From Haemophilus parainfluenzae ATCC 33392 (GTDB lineage Bacteria; Pseudomonadota; Gammaproteobacteria; Enterobacterales; Pasteurellaceae), in contig NZ_CP133470.1 in NCBI RefSeq assembly GCF_031191205.1, forward strand, positions 1,495,501-1,559,500: a DNA stretch of 64,000 bases. The letters run 5' to 3'. Shown here in pieces: positions 29,435 to 38,683 of the stretch (its first letter is position 1; every line of letters begins with the position of its first letter). The notes beneath the pieces were generated by a model. That model saw nothing but the letters and a program-made list of their open reading frames with translations, did not search any database and was not told the DNA's origin. Both the position numbers and the translations under genes were made by a program.

Positions 29435-29731
29435 ATGAAAAATCTAGTTAAGATTAGTGCAGCAGCAATCTTTGCAGCAAGTTTAGCTTTATCTACTAAT
29501 GCTGCAATTAAAATTGGTGGTAACAACACTCAAACTACCAATATTCAAGGTGCAGTAGCTAATACAGCCGTGGGCGGTAGTAAAGCGATTCAAAATATTT
29601 CATCTAACCATGGTAAAGTAACTATCGGTGGTAATAACACTCAAACCACTAATATTCAAGGTGCGGTAGCTAATACTGCAGTTGGTGGAAGTAAGGCTAT
29701 ACAAAACTTAAGTTCTAATAGCAGCGAATAG
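29435..29731 (+). CDS. Small secreted repeat protein B, candidate substrate of the CsgG-like exporter
   Basis: A 98-residue protein with a clear signal peptide (cleavage likely after STNA, residue 23). The mature part is almost only two copies of a 37-residue unit (27-63 and 64-98) starting IGGNNTQTTNIQGAVAN. Each unit carries the cluster motif Q-x-T-x-I-x-G-x-V-x-N (33-43 and 70-80). The first 28 residues of both units are identical, yet their codons differ at 14 positions. No named family is recognised. It resembles protein A and was probably derived from a common unit. A strong hairpin terminator follows. Confidence 0.78.
   Translation: MKNLVKISAAAIFAASLALSTNAAIKIGGNNTQTTNIQGAVANTAVGGSKAIQNISSNHGKVTIGGNNTQTTNIQGAVANTAVGGSKAIQNLSSNSSE
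29513..29728 (+). repeat. Two 111-base coding repeats within small repeat protein B
   Basis: Units 29513-29623 and 29624-29728 encode the two 37-residue repeats. They differ mainly at third codon positions, so this is an old duplication and not a recent copy. Confidence 0.85.
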
Positions 29732-29745
29732 TCATAAATAAAATT

Positions 29746-29779
29746 AATTGGTTATTGGTTATCCAATAACCAATTTTTT
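29746..29779 (+). terminator. Strong terminator or attenuator inside the secretion cluster
   Basis: ATTGGTTATTGG (29747-29758) pairs perfectly with CCAATAACCAAT (29763-29774) around a TTAT loop, followed by a T run. It separates the two small repeat proteins from the exporter genes and probably makes the former more abundant. Confidence 0.8.
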
Positions 29780-29811
29780 ATGTGTTTTAAGATTCTGTTG
29801 GAGACGAAGTC

Positions 29812-30186
29812 ATGAAAGTTTTTTACATGTTGATACTATTTGGGGCTTCATGTTTTTTATCTCTAAATACTTTTGCGGGAAATGGTGAACTTGTACCAAG
29901 AAAAGGTTTAGGGCCTTTGGATAAAGCAAAAGTTCATGAAGTTCAGGCTCAAAAGTGGTCAAGAATTGGAATGGGAATAGAGATGGAAGATGAGGCTGAG
30001 AATAGTGTATCTCAGTATAACAACACTTCTAGTGGCAGTTCATTTGGAGGACGTTCTAAAAATTGTTCTACAAATGTTGGAAATGTTACCGCTCAAAAAG
30101 GTGCTAGTTCTGGTCGATATGGTCCTAAAAATAAAAATAATAATGTTGTCGTTGTTAAAGGCGATGTAATTAATGTCTGTAAATAA
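29812..30186 (+). CDS. Small secreted two-cysteine protein C of the secretion cluster
   Basis: Not a recognised family. The 124-residue protein has a signal peptide (cleavage likely after TFAG or TFA, near residue 22), a charged middle and a Ser/Gly/Asn-rich C-terminal third. Two cysteines remain after cleavage, Cys85 and Cys123, and may form a disulfide. Residues 111-121 (NVVVVKGDVIN) fit the cluster motif with Asn in place of the leading Gln. It starts 80 bases after protein B, past the hairpin, and ends 23 bases before the CsgG-like gene. It could be an adaptor or a minor subunit. Confidence 0.65.
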   Translation: MKVFYMLILFGASCFLSLNTFAGNGELVPRKGLGPLDKAKVHEVQAQKWSRIGMGIEMEDEAENSVSQYNNTSSGSSFGGRSKNCSTNVGNVTAQKGASSGRYGPKNKNNNVVVVKGDVINVCK

Positions 30187-30209
30187 TTAATAATAACTTA
30201 AGGTATCTT

Positions 30210-31787
30210 ATGAAATTTTCTCGAACTATTATTTCTTATGTTTTGATTTCTAATCTAGTTGGGTGTTCTTTATCTGCTACAAATCTAAAAGAAGATAGAC
30301 CATATATTGGCTCAACAACGACTCATAACCTCCCTGCAGTAGAACCAGTTAGATCGATATCAAGTTTCAGTGATAGTTTAAATTGTATGGATGATTTGCT
30401 ACGTCAAAGTAATATTGGTGAAACAGTTATTGCAGTAAAAACTATTAAAGATCCATCAACTAAAGCTGGTGTAGCTGCAAGCGAAATGATTATGACTGCG
30501 TTGTCACAAATGTCGAAAATTAGTGGTGCTTTTAAGGTCGCTGATTTTGAAATCGATCCTTTAAAACAAGATACCGTTCAGACATTAACAAATCTTTTAT
30601 TACCAACGGGAAGTATGCAAATTCCGGCGCCTCAACTTTATATTTCAGGGGCAGTATCTTATGTGGATCAGAATGTATTACGTAAGTCCAATAGCTTAGG
30701 ACTGTCTTATGCAGAAGATGGTGAGCTTGGTATTTCAGGTGATTTGATGACAACCGCATTGGGGTTGGAGTTGCATATGGGGGATTTTTTAACCCGTACG
30801 CTTTATCCGGGTATTGATTCATCTAATGAAATTGTTGCTGCTGGTAAGGGTTTTGGACTCGATGCTGGTGCAAAAATTAAGAAAACAGGTGTTCAGTTTT
30901 CTTTAGAACGAGCGCTTTCTCAAGGGCTGGGAGGTTCAATGCGAACCTTAGTTGATTTAGGTACGATAGAGTTAGTGGGTAAATTAACTAAAGTGCCTTA
31001 TTGGCAATGTTTATCGCTTGACCAAGCTCATCCTGAATTCCAACGTGAATTGTTAGATTGGTACGGTGGAATGGGAGATAGTAGCAAAGTTAAATTCTTC
31101 CAAACTGGCTTGAAAAACTTAGGTTATTACAGCGGTAAAGTAGATGGCAAGAGTTCAAAAGAATTCCGTGATGCATTATCGGCATTCCAAAAAGATAATA
31201 AAGCGACACCTTCTGGTTTTATTAATTTCGAAAGCTATGAACGCTTAATGAAAAATTATGTAAAAACAGATGCAAATGGTAACTTTAAGAAAGTAGGAGT
31301 AGAAGCATCAGATGATAAAGAAGATCAACCTCGAGGAGGGTATCCAGTACTAAATTCTGATAAAGATGCACCAATTAATGTAGGCATTAACTTAAATAAG
31401 TCATCTTATCGTCGAGGTGATGCATTAGAGTTAGATGTTAATGTGGATAGAGATTCAACTTATTTAGCGTGTTTCTACCAAGACGCATCGAAAAGCATTA
31501 CTCAGGTTTATCCAAATCCTATCCAAGGAGAGGGTATAACCTCTAAAAATAATCCACTGAAAATTCCAGGCTCTGATGCATTTACTTTAAGTTTAAATGA
31601 AAAAGGTAAAGAAAGTGTGATGTGTATGGCTTCATATTATAGTGTATCTGATAAGCTTCAGAGCAACTTTGGGGATGCCTTGAATCCGCTTAAAGTGAAG
31701 GATATGAATGAGTTATCTGAGCAATTAAAAACAATCTTTGGTGATGATTTAAAAGGTATCCAAACAGTGAGTTATCAAGTGAAGTAA
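30210..31787 (+). CDS. CsgG-like lipoprotein fused to peptidoglycan-binding and DUF4384-like domains
   Basis: A 525-residue predicted lipoprotein (lipobox LVGC, Cys19). Residues 45-270 resemble the CsgG/HfaB family, which form outer-membrane export channels for curli or holdfast proteins. Matching points to CsgG are QLYISGAVSYVDQNV, LGLELHMGDFLTRTLYP and a helical LERALSQGLGGSMRTLVDLG stretch. Residues 290-345 look like a PG_binding_1 domain (FFQTGLKNLGYYSGKVDG). Residues 385-475 look like DUF4384 (LNKSSYRRGDALELDV, then YLACFYQD). I infer a channel anchored to the cell wall. The CsgG match is distant and needs a profile search. Confidence 0.72.
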   Translation: MKFSRTIISYVLISNLVGCSLSATNLKEDRPYIGSTTTHNLPAVEPVRSISSFSDSLNCMDDLLRQSNIGETVIAVKTIKDPSTKAGVAASEMIMTALSQMSKISGAFKVADFEIDPLKQDTVQTLTNLLLPTGSMQIPAPQLYISGAVSYVDQNVLRKSNSLGLSYAEDGELGISGDLMTTALGLELHMGDFLTRTLYPGIDSSNEIVAAGKGFGLDAGAKIKKTGVQFSLERALSQGLGGSMRTLVDLGTIELVGKLTKVPYWQCLSLDQAHPEFQRELLDWYGGMGDSSKVKFFQTGLKNLGYYSGKVDGKSSKEFRDALSAFQKDNKATPSGFINFESYERLMKNYVKTDANGNFKKVGVEASDDKEDQPRGGYPVLNSDKDAPINVGINLNKSSYRRGDALELDVNVDRDSTYLACFYQDASKSITQVYPNPIQGEGITSKNNPLKIPGSDAFTLSLNEKGKESVMCMASYYSVSDKLQSNFGDALNPLKVKDMNELSEQLKTIFGDDLKGIQTVSYQVK

Positions 31788-31809
31788 ACAAATAATCATT
31801 GGGGACGAT

Positions 31810-32850
31810 ATGTCAAAAAAATATTCAGCATCTAAATTATTTGTTTATGCCTTGCTAGCGGGGATTCCGGTTTCTTATGCACAAATCGTGATTAATAAGC
31901 CGATTGAGCCTAGGAATTCAACCGTTCAGCAAGAGCAAAATACGGGGTTTTCTATGGAATTTGCTTATGAAAGCTACCGTAATAAGGATTATCAAAATGC
32001 TTATGATGAATTTGATCATTTTGTTTTACAGAATAATCCAAAAGCGTTAATGGCGAATGCCTATTTGTTGTTTAGTGGAAATTTACCAAGAGATTTTGCT
32101 AGAGCTAATAAATATTTAGCGCAAGTATCTTCCCTAAAATATGCTCGAGCAATATATTTGCAAGGGCTATTGGAAAAATACCAAAAAGGCTTAAGTCAAT
32201 TTAATGCAAAGTCTGAAAGATTGGTTAATGATGCTGCAGTTATGGGTGATTATGTCGCTGCGAATGCTTTAGCTAACTACCATTTCCAAAAAGGGAATTA
32301 TGCATTAGCCCAACGTTGGAATGAAAAAGCGATTAGCTTAGGAAGCCCTGCTGCAAGACTAAATCAACGCATTATATTAAATCGCCAAAATGAGCAAGCA
32401 GTTCAAATGGTGCCTAAAACTGTTTCTTCACCACCAAATGTAGGTGTGATCGGTGAACTAAGAGAGCGTTCTCAAGCGGGTGACTCAAGTGCAAGCTACG
32501 ATTTAGCGGTTCGTTTCCATAAAGGTGTTGGTGTTGCAGTAAATTTTGGTGAAGCAATTCGTCTATATCAATTAGCTGCAGAACAAGGTAGCGCTGAAGC
32601 TCAAAAAGTGTTGCCGATTTTGTTATCAAGAAGAACAACGGGTGGCAATATTAATAGTATGTGGATGCAACGAATGTCAAATATGTTACCAAGTCCAGTT
32701 GTAGTACAACAGGATACTAATCGTATGCATACAGGCAAAACTGAAAAAAATATTGCGGGGTTTGATACAGAAAAAGCCACGAAAGCTATAACAACATTAC
32801 AGGAAGATGATCCATTAGACGGATTATTAACTTTGGAACCAAGTCGTTAA
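31810..32850 (+). CDS. Exported Sel1/TPR-like repeat protein of the secretion cluster
   Basis: A 346-residue protein with a signal peptide (cleavage likely after SYA, residue 24). Helical repeats run from about 48 to 200, and a clear Sel1-like repeat lies at about 222-265 (GDSSASYDLAVRFHKGVGV, then AIRLYQLAAEQGSAEAQ). The C-terminal 80 residues look disordered. Sel1 proteins act as scaffolds for protein complexes. With a CsgG-like gene 22 bases upstream it may be a periplasmic chaperone or accessory factor. That is inference from position; no direct homologue is recognised. Confidence 0.7.
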   Translation: MSKKYSASKLFVYALLAGIPVSYAQIVINKPIEPRNSTVQQEQNTGFSMEFAYESYRNKDYQNAYDEFDHFVLQNNPKALMANAYLLFSGNLPRDFARANKYLAQVSSLKYARAIYLQGLLEKYQKGLSQFNAKSERLVNDAAVMGDYVAANALANYHFQKGNYALAQRWNEKAISLGSPAARLNQRIILNRQNEQAVQMVPKTVSSPPNVGVIGELRERSQAGDSSASYDLAVRFHKGVGVAVNFGEAIRLYQLAAEQGSAEAQKVLPILLSRRTTGGNINSMWMQRMSNMLPSPVVVQQDTNRMHTGKTEKNIAGFDTEKATKAITTLQEDDPLDGLLTLEPSR

Positions 32851-32882
32851 TTTATTTAAAGTAAACATGAAGGAAGGTAAAC

Positions 32883-33416
32883 ATGAAGCACGTTTATTCA
32901 AAATTAGCTATTACATTATTTAGTTTTGTAGCATTATCGAGCTATGCTCAAGCTGATAATCATCAATCAGTTACAGTAAAGGGTAAAATTATTAATAGCG
33001 CAACGGATGGCGGAGAATCAGTACAAACTATCTCAGGCAAAAAAAGTACTGTTGTCAATGGCACAGTTATTACTCACAACGGCGAAACGACATATATCCC
33101 TAGTGGTGATTCATCTTCAGATAAAGTTAATGCTGCTTTAGGTGGACAAGATTTCTCTGGTCAAGATTTGGCAGGACAGTCATTTACCAATTCAGATCTT
33201 GCCAATGCAAACTTTAGCAATGCGAATTTGCAAGGCGCTGATTTCACAAATACAAATTTAAGTGGGGCTAACTTTCATAAAGCTAACTTAAAAGGCGCTA
33301 ATTTAACCAATTCTAACTTAGCAGGTGCAGATCTTACTGGCGCCAATTTAAAAGGTGCAATCAAAACGAATATCAATACCCGTGGAGCAAAAACCAAAGG
33401 GGCAATTTGGCGATAA
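32883..33416 (+). CDS. Secreted pentapeptide-repeat protein carrying the cluster motif
   Basis: A 177-residue protein with a signal peptide (cleavage likely after AQA, residue 24). Just after cleavage comes QSVTVKGKIIN (28-38), the same motif as in proteins A and B, and a weaker second copy (about 53-65). Residues 90-159 are 14 consecutive pentapeptides of the A(D/N)LXX type, which fold as a right-handed quadrilateral beta-helix. The joining of the motif to a solenoid suggests the motif is a targeting or assembly segment. It is the last gene of the cluster, followed by a terminator. Confidence 0.75.
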   Translation: MKHVYSKLAITLFSFVALSSYAQADNHQSVTVKGKIINSATDGGESVQTISGKKSTVVNGTVITHNGETTYIPSGDSSSDKVNAALGGQDFSGQDLAGQSFTNSDLANANFSNANLQGADFTNTNLSGANFHKANLKGANLTNSNLAGADLTGANLKGAIKTNINTRGAKTKGAIWR

Positions 33417-33435
33417 GGCGACAAGTGATATACAA

Positions 33436-33463
33436 AAAACAGGCTTTATAGCCTGTTTTTTTA
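33436..33463 (+). terminator. Terminator at the end of the secretion cluster
   Basis: AACAGGCT (33438-33445) pairs with AGCCTGTT (33450-33457) around TTAT, followed by a T run. It separates the cluster from purC. Confidence 0.85.
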
Positions 33464-33486
33464 TTTGCTTTTATTTTTATAAAAAA

Positions 33487-33502
33487 AAGCAAACGTTTGC
33501 GC
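33487..33502. promoter_or_regulatory. PurR operator upstream of purC
   Basis: AAGCAAACGTTTGCGC has the full palindromic PurR core GCAAACGTTTGC, 57 bases before the purC start. Repression by PurR with a purine co-repressor is expected. Confidence 0.85.
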
Positions 33503-33559
33503 TAAAAGTGCGGTACAATATCCACCGATTTTTTATTCTTATAATTAAAGGTGCAAGCA

Positions 33560-34420
33560 ATGACACAACTTAGTCTAAAAAAAATCTATTCGGGAAAAGT
33601 GCGTGATCTTTATGAGATCGATGATAAACGAATGTTAATGGTCGCCAGTGACCGTTTGTCTGCATTTGATGTGATTTTAGATGATCCTATCCCACGTAAA
33701 GGTGAAATCCTGACTCAAATTTCCAATTTCTGGTTCAATAAGTTAGCCCATATTATGCCGAATCATTTTACGGGCGATTCAGTTTATGATGTGTTGCCAA
33801 AAGAAGAGGCTGATTTAGTAAAAGATCGCGCAGTGGTTTGCAAACGTTTGAATCCAATTAAAATTGAGTCTATCGTACGTGGTTATTTAACGGGTAGTGG
33901 ACTAAAAGATTATAAGCAAACAGGGGCCATCTGTGGGTTGAAATTACCGGAAGGATTAGTTGAAGCAAGTAAATTACCAGAACCAATTTTTACGCCATCA
34001 AGTAAAGAAGAAGTGGGTAATCACGATATCAATATCAGCTATGAACAATGTGAAAAAGCAATTGGTGCAGAGTTAGCGGCACAAGTGAGAGAAAAAGCAA
34101 TTGCGCTTTATACTGAGGCAGCAAAATATGCGCTGACTAAAGGTATTATTATTTGTGATACTAAATTTGAATTTGGTTTAGATGAAAATGGTACGCTCAC
34201 TTTAATGGATGAGGTATTAACACCGGATTCTAGCCGTTTTTGGTCAGTTGATACTTATAAAGAAGGCACAAATCCTCCATCATTTGATAAGCAGTTTGTA
34301 CGAGATTGGTTAGAGCAAAGTGGTTGGAATAAACAACCGCCAGCACCGAAAGTACCAAAAGAAGTGATTGATAAAACGGTGGCTAAATATCAAGAGGCCT
34401 TGGATTTATTAACAAAATAA
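33560..34420 (+). CDS. purC: Phosphoribosylaminoimidazole-succinocarboxamide synthase
   Basis: SAICAR synthase, joining CAIR and aspartate with ATP in purine synthesis. Typical stretches are [18 protein letters not shown] opening (here [14 protein letters not shown]), [24 protein letters not shown] and [14 protein letters not shown]. The ATG at 33560 after AAAGGTG gives 286 residues; a GTG at 33551 is less likely. A PurR box precedes it and a hairpin terminator follows. Confidence 0.97.
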   Translation: MTQLSLKKIYSGKVRDLYEIDDKRMLMVASDRLSAFDVILDDPIPRKGEILTQISNFWFNKLAHIMPNHFTGDSVYDVLPKEEADLVKDRAVVCKRLNPIKIESIVRGYLTGSGLKDYKQTGAICGLKLPEGLVEASKLPEPIFTPSSKEEVGNHDINISYEQCEKAIGAELAAQVREKAIALYTEAAKYALTKGIIICDTKFEFGLDENGTLTLMDEVLTPDSSRFWSVDTYKEGTNPPSFDKQFVRDWLEQSGWNKQPPAPKVPKEVIDKTVAKYQEALDLLTK

Positions 34421-34431
34421 CATTAACAAAC

Positions 34432-34464
34432 TCCCTGCTATGCTTTAGAATAGCAGGGATTTTT
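34432..34464 (+). terminator. Terminator after purC
   Basis: TCCCTGCTAT (34432-34441) pairs perfectly with ATAGCAGGGA (34450-34459), followed by TTTTT. Confidence 0.88.
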
Positions 34465-34492
34465 ATGGATAAAATATTGTGAATAAAAGAGT

Positions 34493-35323
34493 ATGAAATC
34501 TGTTGTGATAGTTGGTTTAGGTTGGTTAGGCTTACCGCTGGCGCTGCACTTAAAAGAACTTGGTTGGTGTGTAAAAGGCTCAAAACAATCCCCTAATGAT
34601 GCTCAGAAATTGCATCAGCTAGGTATTGAAACTTATCCTTTTTCGCTTTCTGACGAAATGAAACGTTTACCAGACCATATTCGCCCTCTTTTTAATGTAG
34701 ATGCTCTTATTCTCACCTTACCACCTGGCCGTTTTTCTTCTCAACAGTATTGTGAATATCTTGCTTTTTTAACTAATCAAGCCAAGAAACACGGCGTGCA
34801 GCATTTGATTTTTACCAGTTCAACTTCTGTTTTTCCTGATATTTCGGGGCAATTTGATGAAGGTTCTCAACGTTCAGCTGAAACAGAAATGGGTAAAACA
34901 CTGATACAAGCAGAACAGTGCTTGTTCCAATCAGGAATATCGCATTGCGATATTCTTCGACTTGGAGGATTAATTGGTAAGCAACGCCATCCGGTTAAAT
35001 TCTTAGCAGGAAAACACAATTTAAAACAGGGCAATTCGCCTGTTAATTTGGTGTATCTAGAGGATTGCATTCAAGCTATTACTGCCTTACTCATGAATCC
35101 AAATGGATTGCGAACTTACCATCTTTGCGCGCCAATTCATCCTACTAGAGCAGAATATTACACAAAAGCAGCAGTATTTTATGATTTACCCATACCACAA
35201 TTTGAATGTAGTGATTCGGATCCGAAACGAATCATTATGGCAGATAAAATTTGTCGAGATTTAGGCTTCGCTTATCGTTATCCAAATCCCGATGATATGT
35301 TAGAAAAGCGCAGTGATTTTTGA
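34493..35323 (+). CDS. YeeZ-like NAD(P)-binding oxidoreductase
   Basis: A 276-residue protein with an N-terminal Rossmann motif GLGWLGLPLA (residues 8-17), a TSSTSVFPD segment (about 108-116) and the extended SDR-like fold of the E. coli YeeZ family (NAD-dependent epimerase/dehydratase group). The usual YxxxK catalytic pair is not evident. Reaction and substrate are not known. It lies alone between purC and argG, and its stop codon overlaps an uptake signal. Confidence 0.8.
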   Translation: MKSVVIVGLGWLGLPLALHLKELGWCVKGSKQSPNDAQKLHQLGIETYPFSLSDEMKRLPDHIRPLFNVDALILTLPPGRFSSQQYCEYLAFLTNQAKKHGVQHLIFTSSTSVFPDISGQFDEGSQRSAETEMGKTLIQAEQCLFQSGISHCDILRLGGLIGKQRHPVKFLAGKHNLKQGNSPVNLVYLEDCIQAITALLMNPNGLRTYHLCAPIHPTRAEYYTKAAVFYDLPIPQFECSDSDPKRIIMADKICRDLGFAYRYPNPDDMLEKRSDF

Positions 35324-35371
35324 CCGCACTTTTTAAAGACTCACTCACCATAACCACAATGAAGGAAATAA

Positions 35372-36709
<1,338 letters not shown>

Positions 36710-36728
36710 TTCTCTCCTTTAAATGTAA

Positions 36729-36760
36729 AAAAGTGCGGTTGATTTTGACCGCACTTTTGC
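36729..36760. terminator. Bidirectional inverted uptake-signal terminator between argG and cysA
   Basis: AAAAGTGCGGT (36729-36739) pairs perfectly with ACCGCACTTTT (36748-36758) around an 8-base loop, with A and T tracts outside. Confidence 0.82.
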
Positions 36761-36764
36761 TTTT

Positions 36765-37841
36765 CTAAATATTCATTTCTTGAAATAGATTTAATTTATC
36801 CGGCACGAGATAAACATGATCACCTATTTTATACTGCGCATTGAGATAGTTTTCTTTGGTAAGAATCACCTCAATCGGTTGTTCTGTTTGCGAGCTTTCC
36901 ACTTCAATTCTCACGATAAAACCAATAGCATTAATATGATGAATCGTACCACTCGCTAAGGCATTATGAGATTCGCGTGAAAGCGTCAGTTCGTAAGGGC
37001 GAATATAAGCCGTTGCAGATTGGTTATTGACTGCATGAGTCGCATTGCTATGTGTTTGTAAATTATGAGCAAATTCACCAATGACTAAATTGCCTTGATC
37101 AATGTGTCCGTGGAACACATTAACATCTCCCACAAATTGTGTGACGAAAGGGGTTTGTGGTGCATGATAGATTTGGCTAGGCTCATCAATTTGCTCCACT
37201 TGACCTTTATTCATCACCACAATGCGATCAGACATATCTAATGCTTCATCTTGATCATGGGTAACGAAAATACTGGTCACATTGAGTTCATGTTGCAATT
37301 CCCGTAGCCAACGACGTAATTCTTTACGAACTTGAGCATCCAATGCACCAAAGGGTTCATCAAGTAGTAAGACTTTCGGTTGAACAGCAAGGGACCGAGC
37401 TAAGGCTATCCGTTGTTTTTGTCCACCTGAAAGTTGATTAGGGTAGCGATCGGCTAGCCATTCAAGTTTTACTAGCTTTAAAAGTGCGGTGACTTTTTCG
37501 CGAATTTCTCCTGCAGAGGGACGTTCTCTACGAGGTTTCACCGTTAAGCCAAAAGCGACATTGTCAAAGACGGTCATATTTTGAAATAGTGCATAATGCT
37601 GAAACACAAAGCCGACACCGCGTTCAGCAGCCGAAAGTTGAGTCACCTCTTTTTCACCAAACCAAATGTGTCCATTATCAGCAAATTCTAATCCGGCAAT
37701 GATCCTTAATAGCGTTGTTTTTCCACAACCACTAGGCCCAAGCAAGGCGGTTAGCTGATTTTCCGGAAAGCTGAGATTGATATCTTTCAACGCATGAAAC
37801 TGTCCAAAGTGTTTGTTTAGTTGCTGGATTTTGATTGTCAT
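36765..37841 (-). CDS. cysA: Sulfate/thiosulfate ABC transporter ATP-binding protein
   Basis: ATPase of the sulfate importer CysTWA. Walker [11 protein letters not shown]-loop VFQHYALF, the ABC signature LSGGQKQR, Walker [12 protein letters not shown] and a C-terminal TOBE-type regulatory domain are visible. The ATG at 37841 ([13 protein letters not shown]) gives 358 residues and lies 17 bases after the cysW stop. An upstream in-frame extension to 37949 overlaps cysW and is rejected. It is the last gene of cysT-cysW-cysA. Confidence 0.95.
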   Translation of the reverse strand: MTIKIQQLNKHFGQFHALKDINLSFPENQLTALLGPSGCGKTTLLRIIAGLEFADNGHIWFGEKEVTQLSAAERGVGFVFQHYALFQNMTVFDNVAFGLTVKPRRERPSAGEIREKVTALLKLVKLEWLADRYPNQLSGGQKQRIALARSLAVQPKVLLLDEPFGALDAQVRKELRRWLRELQHELNVTSIFVTHDQDEALDMSDRIVVMNKGQVEQIDEPSQIYHAPQTPFVTQFVGDVNVFHGHIDQGNLVIGEFAHNLQTHSNATHAVNNQSATAYIRPYELTLSRESHNALASGTIHHINAIGFIVRIEVESSQTEQPIEVILTKENYLNAQYKIGDHVYLVPDKLNLFQEMNI

Positions 37842-37858
37842 GTATTGTGTACCCGTTG

Positions 37859-38674
37859 TTATTCTTGGATTTTTTTCTTTTCCACATATCTCACTACATT
37901 TTGTAATCCCAGTGTTCCCACTGCGATTAATGCTAATAAACTGGCGCAAGCAAATGCGGCAACAAATTGATATTCGTTGTAACTAATTTCTACATAAAGC
38001 GGAATTGTATTAGTCAAACCGCGAATATGCCCAGATACAACACTCACGGCACCGAATTCACCCATTGCACGAGCGTTACTTAAAATCACACCATAAATTA
38101 ATGCCCATTTTATTTTTGGTAGCGTTACGTGCCAGAAAAGTTGCCAAGTGGATGCACCTAAGATTAACGCAGCTTGTTCCTCACTTGTGCCTTGTGCTGA
38201 CATGGTTGGAATTAATGATTTTGCAATAAGTGGAAAGGTAACGAATAAAGTCACGATAACAATGCTTGGCGTAGCAAACATAAAACGAATATGGTGTTCA
38301 GCAAGCCATGCGCCCCAAAGTCCATCTAACCCAAACAGCAGTAAGAACATTAATCCTACCACCACTGGTGAAATGGAAAAGGGGAGATCGAGTAGTGCGG
38401 TTAATAAGCTTTTCCCTTTAAAGTCAAAATAAGCAATAGCCCAAGCCATAACCACACCGATAAAAATGTTAATAGGTAATACAATTAAAGAGACTTTAAT
38501 CGTAAGCCAAATAGCTGCTAAGGCTTCTGGTTCTTTTAATGCAGCGAAAAATAGACCAATTCCTTGTTCAAGGGCTGAATAGAATACGGTAAATAATGGG
38601 AGCAATAATATGATCGTAAAAAAACTGAGTGCGGTCAGAATTAAGATCCATTTTTGCCATGATTGGGTTTTCAT
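37859..38674 (-). CDS. cysW: Sulfate/thiosulfate ABC transporter permease CysW
   Basis: A 271-residue inner-membrane permease with six predicted membrane segments. It contains the cytoplasmic [20 protein letters not shown] loop (the EAA motif that contacts CysA) and the family stretch [22 protein letters not shown]. The [19 protein letters not shown] segment is typical of CysW. It lies 9 bases after cysT in the same operon. Confidence 0.95.
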   Translation of the reverse strand: MKTQSWQKWILILTALSFFTIILLLPLFTVFYSALEQGIGLFFAALKEPEALAAIWLTIKVSLIVLPINIFIGVVMAWAIAYFDFKGKSLLTALLDLPFSISPVVVGLMFLLLFGLDGLWGAWLAEHHIRFMFATPSIVIVTLFVTFPLIAKSLIPTMSAQGTSEEQAALILGASTWQLFWHVTLPKIKWALIYGVILSNARAMGEFGAVSVVSGHIRGLTNTIPLYVEISYNEYQFVAAFACASLLALIAVGTLGLQNVVRYVEKKKIQE

Positions 38675-38683
38675 AAATACCTC

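Noticed and set aside
29513..29728. Possible CRISPR or tandem-repeat array
   Set aside because: The repeats are coding, directly adjacent without spacers, and diverge synonymously. No CRISPR array or cas gene is seen in the window.
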